From Craspedostauros australis (lineage: Eukaryota; Bacillariophyta; Bacillariophyceae; Mastogloiales; Achnanthaceae), in NCBI GenBank assembly GCA_026770025.1, contig JAMXDE010000010.1:1-64000 (forward strand): a DNA stretch of 64,000 nt, read 5' to 3'. Position 1 is the stretch's first letter. Each line of letters starts with the position of its first letter. Position numbers and translations under genes: made by a program. The notes under the pieces are model-generated. The model was not told the DNA's origin and did not search any database. It saw nothing but the letters and a program-made list of their open reading frames with translations. Of this stretch, positions 53,001 to 60,800 are shown in pieces.

Positions 53001-55404
53001 TCTCCGATGTCATGGGGAATCCTGCGGTGAAGCGAGAGTCCACGGCCACGTATACTTGCATCATCGTGCTGCCACCATGGCCTGGCACACCATCGTCGTG
53101 TGCAGGTGTGTCAGAGAACAATGTGTCCATGGCAACAGTCTCGTGGAGCCTGTCCACGTTCGCGGCAGGGAATCTGGTCTTGAAGTGCTTTCTCATGGTG
53201 AACCGCTCGGAGGTGCGGTACCATTGGGACGTGCACTTGAGAGTGTCTTGGACTCTTCTGGCCGGGATCCATCCGAAGTACGGACGGAGGGCCTCGTAGT
53301 CGATCGTCGGCTTCGCACGAGTGATAGCACCCTGGTTTGGGACACCGGCCTCACTGGTGAACACTTCGATGGAGTCCGGTGAGTGCACGCCGTCGTCTGG
53401 GGCACCATCGGAGATCCCGTTCGGCAAAGTGAACTCTTGGTCGAGAGTGGATGGGTCCCACTCTTCGTCGGCAGTGAAATCCACGTGAGGGTACGTGTCA
53501 ATCTCCTTGCGTGTGGGAGGCCTCATGTCCATGTAGGACAGGCCCTGTCGGATGGAGAGAGGGATCACATGCCCATCAGGCACGATGATTGTCTGTCTCC
53601 CTCCAGGGAGGTCGCGAGGACGCTCGTTGACATCGAGACCGAAGGCACCGAGCTGATTCGTCGAGTGAATCGTCTTGCCCTTGCCATAGAGGGCGTATTG
53701 GTGGAACTTCGCGATGATAGGTCCCTCGGTGGACATGACGAGTCCAGCGACTGTTCCGATGTCCAGGTTGACGATTGCGGTGTCTCCAATTCCGCTGATG
53801 TCGGCGGTATGGTTGGTACGGCTGATGATAGTCACATCATCGCCTGCCAATCCTCCATTCGCACCGCTGTCAATCAGGGAACCGGACTTCGCAACATCGG
53901 TCTTGTTGAAGCTGTATTGCAGGACTGTGGCCTGAACAGCACGGTAGACCTTGCCCTGGATGATGACTTTGTCAGAAGTGTTGGTGTTGGTCGTGGCATT
54001 GGCCAGCATGCGCTTGATGGCATCGCCAGGGAGTTCGTCAGAACCGGCGCTGCCGGAGGTTGAGGTGGGCTTGGCTTGCCCGCCGCCCCCATTGCCAGCG
54101 GTGGATGTCTTGTTGGCCTGTCTGTTCGATGCATCCCTGGTGTACTTGGGGTCCCAAGTACCCTTGGACTGCATGTGGGCCTTCTTCTGATCCCATGTCA
54201 TTTGCTTCCATTCGTTGTCTGGGATTCGCTTGTTCGTATTCTTGTTCTTGGATTGATTGGTCTTGTTCTCGTTGTTACTTGCGTCCTTGCTTGTGTTGTT
54301 GACCCTACGCTTGGTCTTGTTGCGTGGGACGCGGAGATCGTTGCGCTGTGCGGATCTGCGAACAACGCCAAGGAAGGCATCGAAGTCCAGCCTGAAGTTG
54401 GCCTTTCCTGTCGCTAACGCCAAGTTGCTCTGGAGAGCATCGGCGTCGTCAAGGGAACGGAAGAGATCGGCGTCAGGGGTGATGGCCTCCTTGAGCCACT
54501 GGAGCTTCCAGTCCTCAGAGACAGGTGCATCCTGGATCTCTTCGAGGTTGTTGATCTTGCTGAGCCAGCTGTTCACGAAGGCTTCGCGGCTGCCGTTCCA
54601 GGAGTGGTTCAGCTTGAGGTTTCGGATCTCCTCCTGGATCAGCTGGGCCTTGTTGGCTGCAGCTACTCCGGTTGCATACTCTTCACGGAGCATGGTATAC
54701 ACCCCATGACCGTTCTCGTCATCGGCGTATGCCTGGAGACAGTTGCGGCTCTTCGTGGTCCTGAGGCAGTGGGTCAGGACGTAGAAGAGGAAGGTGCGCT
54801 GTTTGTCGAACAGCTCAGACTCGTCTTGGGTCGGGAGGTACTCGGGGTCCACGACGTTCTTCACACCGTGCGCTGCAGCGGTGGCTCGGAGACGTCGGTC
54901 GAAGACCATGAACTGGTCATCGCTCTTCAGGATCGGATAGTCGCTGAGGTTCCGCTTGATGCCCTTGTCGAAGGCAGCGGCTCCATCAGAGACAGGTTCA
55001 GGAGGTGGTGGTGGTGTCACCATGGATGACATGGTGGGTTCAGGTGTTGGTGTGGAGGCTTCCACGCGCTTCTTGAGTTCAGCTCTCATGAAGCTCTGGA
55101 GCCTCGCAGCATTCAGGTCAAGCCAGACGGTGTCGCCGTCGCCAGCTTGCGCGTCATACCACATTGGGAGTGCAAGGATCTTGCGAATGTGCAATGCGGT
55201 CAATCGGCATGAGTACGGGTCTCCCGAGGTGGGAGTGATGTCGCGATGAAGACTGTCAAGGTCTTCCTTGGTGAGGAAGGTGAGGTCGTCAACGTTCTCC
55301 ACCGCTGCGTCGATGATAACGCGGCGATGGTCGGAGTCGTCAGAGATACCCACGGCCTTGAGGACGTGGTTCAGGATGGTGATGGGGTCGGTGGGTTCTG
55401 TCAT
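50014..55404 (-). CDS. Copia gag-pol polyprotein of E4, 1796 aa
   Basis: This single open frame is homologous over its whole length to the E2 polyprotein. The Gag region lies at about residues 130-400 and is followed by a Lys/Asn-rich linker (near 370-450). The protease box is DSGANGG near 509. The integrase has AMDTLFSDTPAHDDG, LLMSDNAKSE near 820 and NAAERRIQDIK. The reverse transcriptase has VCVYVDDLMAV near 1431, and the RNase H has TTTFVDANLMH near 1635 and FGDNQSVV. As in E2, Gag and Pol share one frame and no CCHC knuckle is visible. It starts at ATG 55404. It looks whole. Confidence 0.95.
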   Translation of the reverse strand: MTEPTDPITILNHVLKAVGISDDSDHRRVIIDAAVENVDDLTFLTKEDLDSLHRDITPTSGDPYSCRLTALHIRKILALPMWYDAQAGDGDTVWLDLNAARLQSFMRAELKKRVEASTPTPEPTMSSMVTPPPPPEPVSDGAAAFDKGIKRNLSDYPILKSDDQFMVFDRRLRATAAAHGVKNVVDPEYLPTQDESELFDKQRTFLFYVLTHCLRTTKSRNCLQAYADDENGHGVYTMLREEYATGVAAANKAQLIQEEIRNLKLNHSWNGSREAFVNSWLSKINNLEEIQDAPVSEDWKLQWLKEAITPDADLFRSLDDADALQSNLALATGKANFRLDFDAFLGVVRRSAQRNDLRVPRNKTKRRVNNTSKDASNNENKTNQSKNKNTNKRIPDNEWKQMTWDQKKAHMQSKGTWDPKYTRDASNRQANKTSTAGNGGGGQAKPTSTSGSAGSDELPGDAIKRMLANATTNTNTSDKVIIQGKVYRAVQATVLQYSFNKTDVAKSGSLIDSGANGGLAGDDVTIISRTNHTADISGIGDTAIVNLDIGTVAGLVMSTEGPIIAKFHQYALYGKGKTIHSTNQLGAFGLDVNERPRDLPGGRQTIIVPDGHVIPLSIRQGLSYMDMRPPTRKEIDTYPHVDFTADEEWDPSTLDQEFTLPNGISDGAPDDGVHSPDSIEVFTSEAGVPNQGAITRAKPTIDYEALRPYFGWIPARRVQDTLKCTSQWYRTSERFTMRKHFKTRFPAANVDRLHETVAMDTLFSDTPAHDDGVPGHGGSTMMQVYVAVDSRFTAGFPMTSEKQVASTLQDFIRRHGAPDLLMSDNAKSEIGFKVQDILRQYSIADHQSEPEHQHQNAAERRIQDIKRMTNGIMDRTGTPARFWLICTMYVIVLFNHLAQRTAGNVTPMQAAYGHRPDVSKFLAYRWWQPVYYRVEKPGFPSQSKERKGRWAGPCLHKGDELTFWVLDDDTQQLLPRSSIRAADEHGSRNLRVDFPLTDVGEADGSDTNPPDDGELDDDVPVPDGMQPVVHSLGDAVLFASAESDPGTTDMARVSIPRFTPEDLIGKTFLYDRDGQRVKAEVIQRVNDADAANHQRIKMLLAFDDGATNELISYVQLSDIIEQQLERNEDDEDGVWGFQGIIGHEGPLAPNAKTYKGSRYNVIVQWDDGSTTSEPLSTMLQDDPVSCAAYGRKNGLLDQPGWKRLKKLSDRQARMERKTSINKAKKHTNAPIYQFGVQVPRNHQEAVRLDKRNGNTLWADAERTEMEQLFGYETFRSLGKTKTIPDGYQQIRLQWVYAVKHDLRHRARCVAGGHLTDPCKDSSYAGVVSLQSLRIALLAGELNGLKTMVGDIGNAYLEAYTKEKICFVAGDEFGEHAGHMLTIVKALYGLRTSGARFHEALADTLRDMGFQQCRSDPDVWMRDAGPHWEYVCVYVDDLMAVMSDPRSFFDTLTSQYGYKLKGVGPISYHLGADFGRDSDGTMKISARSYIKRMLTNYEQMFDGPPNKTSCPMDKDDSPELDTTPELGEIDRTKYMSLIGALQWCVSLGRIDIHVAVMTLSRFRASPRAGHMDRVKRIYGYLRKYPDASIRFRTGIPNHEEYYDIPQHEWMYSVYGPNREELPADAPTAKGKPVRTTTFVDANLMHCKVTGKSATGIVHLINQTPIEWFSKRQSTVETATYGSEFVAARLATEQILSIRLMLCEMGIPVDGPSWLFGDNQSVVTSSTIPTSVLSKRHNALAYHRVRSAIAAGTMYFLKIKGNQNIADILTKFLPRSVFWDLIQPLLFWKGNTDPNHNK

Positions 55405-55405
55405 C

Positions 55406-55505
55406 TTGTTCGGTTCGTCACAGAGAAGCGGATACGCTGTGCTCGGTGTGTTCGTTTGTTCGGTTCGTCACGGAGAAGCGGATACGCTGTGCTCGGTGTG
55501 TTCGT
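55406..55505 (-). repeat. 50-bp tandem duplication in the E4 leader
   Basis: Two copies of a 50-bp unit beginning TTGTTCGGTTCGTCAC (plus-strand reading) differ at one base. The duplication lies just upstream of the gag start codon. Confidence 0.92.
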
Positions 55506-55642
55506 TTGCGCTGCCTTGGGAGGCTCTTGTTGTTGTTCGGTTCCTGCTTCACGTCGTCACGTGATGCAGTTGGTTCGTTGCTGATGTGATCAGCTCGGTG
55601 GGTTGGATGGGGGTTCACTCAGTCAGGTCAGGACGTAGTGCT

Positions 55643-55656
55643 TGCGACTGTTAATC
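55643..55656 (-). other. Primer-binding site of E4, half-tRNA(Asn)-like
   Basis: GATTAACAGTCGCA on the element strand directly follows the LTR and is identical to the E2 site although the LTRs differ. The complement fits a tRNA-Asn(GUU) anticodon arm. Confidence 0.6.
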
Positions 55657-56186
55657 TGTTATCTCGGTATTGTACACAGCGAAATCACACGAGTCCTTCA
55701 AGAGAGATCAAGTCTTTCAGGACGCGGGTGACGAGCTGTTGAGTGAAGACACTGTTTGGGTTGAGTGACTTCTGATTCTATGTTATCTTCATTGAGTTGT
55801 ATCTCACGTTGCTGTCTTCAAGGTCAGCTCTCAGTCATTGCACCTCTGCGATCTTGTTCTGATGTGGAGATGACCCATGATGTGGCGATGATGTCTTCTG
55901 TGTCGACGTCACTCGTCACCGTCCCATGGCTCTGTCGATTCCACATTCCATTGATGATGCTTGAGGTTGTCGAGTGTGTTGTCATTTCAGGTTTAGTTGG
56001 GAAGTATATCAGGTCAGATTGGACATCACATGTTTGCCGGGCGATGGCCAGACCGAATCTCTGATGTTCTCTCTAGTGTGTCCCTCTTATGCCGAAAATC
56101 ATGTGTCGGAGTAAAGCATCGTTTCAGCACATACCGGGACAGGCTAATCAGAAAACGAATCAGGTGAATAAAGCGTTGTGCTAATA
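55657..56186 (-). repeat. 5' LTR of E4
   Basis: This 530-bp LTR looks identical to 49459-49988. TCCAG follows at 56187-56191. Confidence 0.96.
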
Positions 56187-56791
56187 TCCAGCAACGGAAT
56201 GAGGCTGCTGGTTGTTCGCAGGTTCGTTTTAAGGCATTGCAGACCACTGACAGCCATCACCTTGAGCGCATCATCGTACATACCTTTGATGTCGGGCTTG
56301 GCGTATTTGAAGCCAGCTGGTTTGCCTTTCTTGCCTGTTGCAGTTGGTTTCTTGGAAGCATCGTTGGTTGCCTCATCCTCCTCCTGTCGAAATTCCCCGT
56401 AGTCCCAAAAGTAACGTGCTCCTGTAACGCTCAGGAGTGATCGATCATGCGCTTGCCACGTTAACGGTAGGGGGGTATTTGTTGTTTCTGTACTCTATTT
56501 TGGTTCAGTCCCGTACAATCGGGAATTACTGATGTCACACATTTCGACATCCTCCTCCTCCTCCAACGTGAAGTCCGTGTGAGACACAGTCACACCGATC
56601 TCATTGCCGTCCTTGTCAGTTTCGGTGAACGTTTGTTTCCGCACGTTCATGTTCAGTCCCTTGCGCTCCGTCACAAATTCGTCACCTCCTTCCGCAGCAC
56701 AAATTGCGTAGGCGATCTGATGGTGGCGAACTGTTAGGAAACGAGGGTACGACTTTGTTGGAATACCCGTGATTGCCGCACCTTCCAACAT
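56187..56791 (-). pseudogene. C-terminal remnant of a Tc1/mariner-like transposase
   Basis: The proximal part (56495-56791) reads RHHQIAYAICAAEGGDEFVTE and then MNVRKQTF, DKDGNEIGV and HTDF. This matches the transposase at 19959-22601 (RHHQIAYAICACKGSNKFVTE, MNVTKRQV, DEDGQVIGV, YTDM). A TAG at 56495-56497 interrupts the frame, which then stays open to the E4 insertion point at 56187 (including TWQAHDRSLL, YFWDYGEF and KPAGFKYAKPDIKG). The catalytic core is absent; nothing upstream to 57660 restores it. So this is a second, 5'-truncated DNA transposon copy that later received E4. Confidence 0.7.
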
Positions 56792-57660
56792 TATTCATCA
56801 CAGCTTTGAATATTATTCGTCACATGTTCTGAGACTATTTGTCACGCCTTTATATGCCATGTCATTGTGACTATGACTAAGGGTACGGACGCGATTGATA
56901 CCTGTACTACCGTGAGGAAGATAGCCTGTCCTCCAGTAACGCAAGGACGACACCTTTGGCGGATCAGGAGGTCCCAATACCAAACCAACCATGGCAACCA
57001 TCCAGACGACGACGTCGACCAGAACAGCAGGCCAATGGGTAAGTGACGCACCCCCTTCAGAGGACAGCACGCGCCCCTCCTGCGGACAAGAACATCCGCA
57101 GGTTTGGAACATCAGAAAGGATCAGAACATCCGCAGGTTTGGAACATCACCAAGGTTGACATCGATCGTGGAACGATGGTGTCATGAGATCAACAACGGA
57201 GACATGTGATAGGCAAGTGCTCAGGACTGCAGACCCCTACCATGCGAGCGTAGACATCTACGACGATGCAGAGGCAAGCAACAACAATGCCAAGACAAGG
57301 AAGCAAGAACAGAGCATGATGAATGGGGAGAGAAGCACCTAGGAACAACAGGACGCCCTGTGTCGCCACCGCGACAGATGCCTATCATGAAGAATGAAAT
57401 CGGAAGAGAAAGTGAGATTGTGCTCACAGTTCTAAAACGGTACAGTTTCTAACAGCGGATTAGACTACAGTACTAACAATAACCCCGGATTTCCAACAAA
57501 CTCTGCCGATTTTTAAATTAAATATCCCTCGACAGAATTTTGCGTAGATTCCGAATATGTACTTATTTTGTTACAGTTTAAGTCACGATCAGGCACGACT
57601 GCACCTTCGTTCACTCGAGTGGGTCCTAAGTCCCGAAAATTTCCTTACTGATATCTATCG
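56792..57660. other. No recognisable gene
   Basis: Only short frames without motifs are seen. A 35-bp direct repeat lies at 57089-57149 (AACATCCGCAGGTTTGGAAC occurs in both units). The last 200 bp are AT-rich. Confidence 0.5.
57089..57149. repeat. 35-bp-period direct repeat, about 1.7 units
   Basis: The 26-bp core at 57089-57114 recurs at 57124-57149. Confidence 0.85.
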
Positions 57661-57672
57661 TACTTCGGCGAT

Positions 57673-57891
57673 ATGTCATTCATCAAGGCTGGTGAGATGG
57701 TCGACGGAGACGATTTGCAAGAGTTGCTGTTGGTAGCAGAGCGGTTTAAATGTTCGAAACTGAAAGTATTGATTGAAGAGAGTTGGAGAAGTAGAGAGGC
57801 ATTAAAACCTACTCTTTTGAGTAGTATTAATGACCGCCTGAATCTGATCGAATCGTTCATGATCGTGCAGTGGTGTCCAGATCTTGCATAG
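57673..57891 (+). pseudogene. BTB/POZ domain C-terminal fragment
   Basis: 72 codons from ATG 57673: MSFIKAGEMVDGDDLQELLL, then VAERFKCSKLKVLIEES. This is the typical last part of a BTB domain (xxxLLxxAxxxxCxxLKxxxE). The frame is closed a few codons upstream, and no N-terminal half of the domain is visible, so it is a truncated duplicate of the gene at 33414-33975 rather than a complete one. Its 3' end overlaps the tail of the convergent gene ending at 57857 by 35 bp. An upstream exon beyond an intron cannot be excluded. Confidence 0.6.
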
Positions 57892-60800
57892 TACAACGAT
57901 CGAGCGCAGCTCCTGGGTCAGTTGACCTGCGGCCTTCTTCGACCAGCACCAAGATGGACGGTGATTGCAGTTGTTCCGTGCACGGTGCTTGATCGTCACC
58001 AACCATCTTCCCTGGACGATGCTCAATCAGGCTTCCGCCTGGTTGCGTTGGTTCCCTCCTCGCCAGAACAAATGCTTGTTGGTGCATGACGCCGTCCGCA
58101 AAGCACTCTCCCAATGTCAGTGTCGAGAATACGCCGTAATGCCCCGAAATGTTTGCCTCGTCGATGACAGTTCCACCTGCAAATGTCACAAGCGAGGGTT
58201 CGTAGACTCGGAATCCAAAATACAGCAGCCTTCCCTGGATATCCGCACCTTGGAATCGGAGTACTGCATTCATCATCGGTGTGCCCCAAAGGGTGGACAC
58301 AAACGACCAGATATGAATGGAGTAACACAAGGATTGGTATACCATGTAGAGCGGGACGCACCATGGTTCAGAGCGCTGCCTCCCTCCGGCCAAGGTGATG
58401 AACTCAACAATCCGCAAGATTATGAGCCAAATGATGGTCTGGACGATGATGCCTATCACCAAAGTAGGGACTGCGGCCAATGGAGTCTGTGGCTTGATGG
58501 CATACATCCACAGCTCGAACGCCGGGATGAAGCTGGCGGCCACCACGAGGAACATGATGGCGTACAGCAATGTGGTGATGAATGTAGTCTGGAGGAACTC
58601 CCAACTTGTGGGGCGCTTGTTTCGTGGGTCGTCGTGATCGTGAATTAGGTCGTTGGTGATAGTTGTGGCCGGGGAGACCAATGTTCTGCGGATGATCACG
58701 CCAGGACGATATGCCACCATCGCGCCAATGCTGCTGTCTTCGATCCTGATTGGCTTGTATTCTCCATTCTGTTCAATATCAAAGGAAGCTTTCGACACGA
58801 AGGATCCGTTGACGGCGACGAGGTCCAGCTTGGAAGGGCAGAAGCTGTCTGCTGCTATCTTTGATCGCATGTCGATATCCATCCCGGAAGCCATGAGGAT
58901 GAGGTTCCACACTGGTGAATTGAAAGTCAGTCCATACAGCGTCGCTCCTCCCAAGCTGTAGTGAAAGTCACATGCCCAGTCGGCAAACTCCGACAGCACT
59001 CCCATCCGTGCTGGACCCGGTCGTTTCTTGCCAATCATCGCCCATTTCAGGATGATCGTGGAGACGACAAAGAAGCTGGACACCAATCCAATCATAAGCA
59101 GCCGGTATAGCAACTTGGCGTACCTCCAGCTCGGCAGCTCGCTACCGACCTGTATGTCGATCACAAGAAAACAGGCAAATGCGAAGTGAAGCTCGAAAAC
59201 CAACCATGCCAGCTTCAGCGTTCCCAACAAGATCCATCTGCTCCTGCTGATCCTATGCTTTGCAGATGCATCTGGCGGCTCCCTGCCCGACCCTTCACCG
59301 TCCAGTATGTTGGCTGCTCCGGTGGCGTCGATGAAACCTGGGTTGCCGCTGATTGTGATGTTTGATGGTGCTTGTGCACCTTCAGCAAGAACCGAGATGC
59401 GTTGCACTTGGCAATTGGAACCAACCTTGACACCAGGGCAGAGCATGCCCTTGATGGTTGTGTCCGAACCGACTTGGATCTTCCGAAACCTCAAGCTGGG
59501 ACCTTGGCTATCATCTCTCAAAGGACCGAACATTCGGCATCGAATGGGTTCACTCACAGTTGCATGAGAACCAATCTTCACCAGATCAAACTCACGAACG
59601 GTCGCGTCGATGTTGGATGACCGATGAACATTAGCGCCCATCAAGTAGCAGAACAACGTCATCAAAGGCGTGCCCACGATGAAACGGCTGACGAAATGTT
59701 CCCAAAGATGTAGCAATCGATCGACGAACCACCATCGAAGGAAGTAAAGGCTGGCCTGGTTGGTGTGCCCTTCCCTGTACCGCCCAATGACGATCCACTT
59801 TACGAGTATGATTTCCAGTGTGAAGGAAGCGACCCACACTGGGATAATCAACGGATAGAAGACCCAGACGTATGGAGTGAGATCGATGAAGAAGACGACG
59901 CGCGTGTGATCGTTGTTGGCCAAAAACTTCCCAATCTCGTAGGCAGGCACGACGGGAAGTGCGAAGATGAAGAGGATGGCGAGCACGCCAACAAGTTGGA
60001 TGAGTGTGGTTGCCAACCGAGACAATGGCTTCTCATTTGGGATGGTGGCGAGCCTCCTGAGAGTTGAGAGGTTCCTTGGCAGAGGCTTCCCCGCTGTTGC
60101 CTCAAGAACCGTCTTCAGGTCACCGACCATTGGAAAGAGATCGAAGCAGTTTGGAGGGAGGGTGGCGCTGTACCGTGTTGAAAGAGACTGTCGCAGCTCC
60201 AGCTCCATCAAGGATGACAGTCCAACATCCTTCCACGTGTCTTCGGCCTTCACATCAGAACCGATGCACCTCTTCACAAGCTCGTAGAAGTCCATGTCTC
60301 TGATATCGAAGTCTTCGATGATGGATTTCCTCGACGACAGGCGCTTGGATTGGCTTGCGAGGTTGGTATCGTGCGTACTGAAGAAGTGTGACTTTTCGAT
60401 CACGTCAAGCACCACCTTCTGCGCTCCATCATGCAGGCGTTGTCGATTTTGGCGTCTCTGGATCTTCCCGCTTGTTGTTTTGGAGATGGTGCGTTCTTTG
60501 ACGGCTGCGATTGTTGCTGGTGTCAACCCGATGTGTTCGATCACGGCCTTTCTGACCTCCCGACTCACCGATCCTGCATCCTCCGCACGGCTCGCTCGAA
60601 TCTCAAAGACGATCTCGAGCTGTCCGTCATTTCCCGAATCGTCGGACGAGAAGGCAGCGACGCAGCCTGGACGGACAGCGGATGATGCCTCCTCGACGGC
60701 CTGCTCGATGTCTTGCGGGTAGTAGTTGACACCGTTGACGATGATGATGTCCTTCTTGCGGCCGCAGATGTAGAGGTAGTCATCTTGGTAGAATCCGTAG

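Larger units (their letters stand above)
49459..56186 (-). mobile_element. Ty1/Copia LTR retrotransposon E4 (family A), looks whole
   Basis: The element is 6728 bp long with two 530-bp LTRs that look identical, and the target duplication TCCAG at 49454-49458 and 56187-56191. It has a half-tRNA(Asn)-like primer site, a leader with a 50-bp duplication, one open 1796-aa polyprotein and a GGGGAG purine tract. It belongs to the same lineage as E1 and E2, but its LTR and protein are clearly diverged from theirs. The insertion is very recent and lies within a transposase remnant. Confidence 0.97.
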
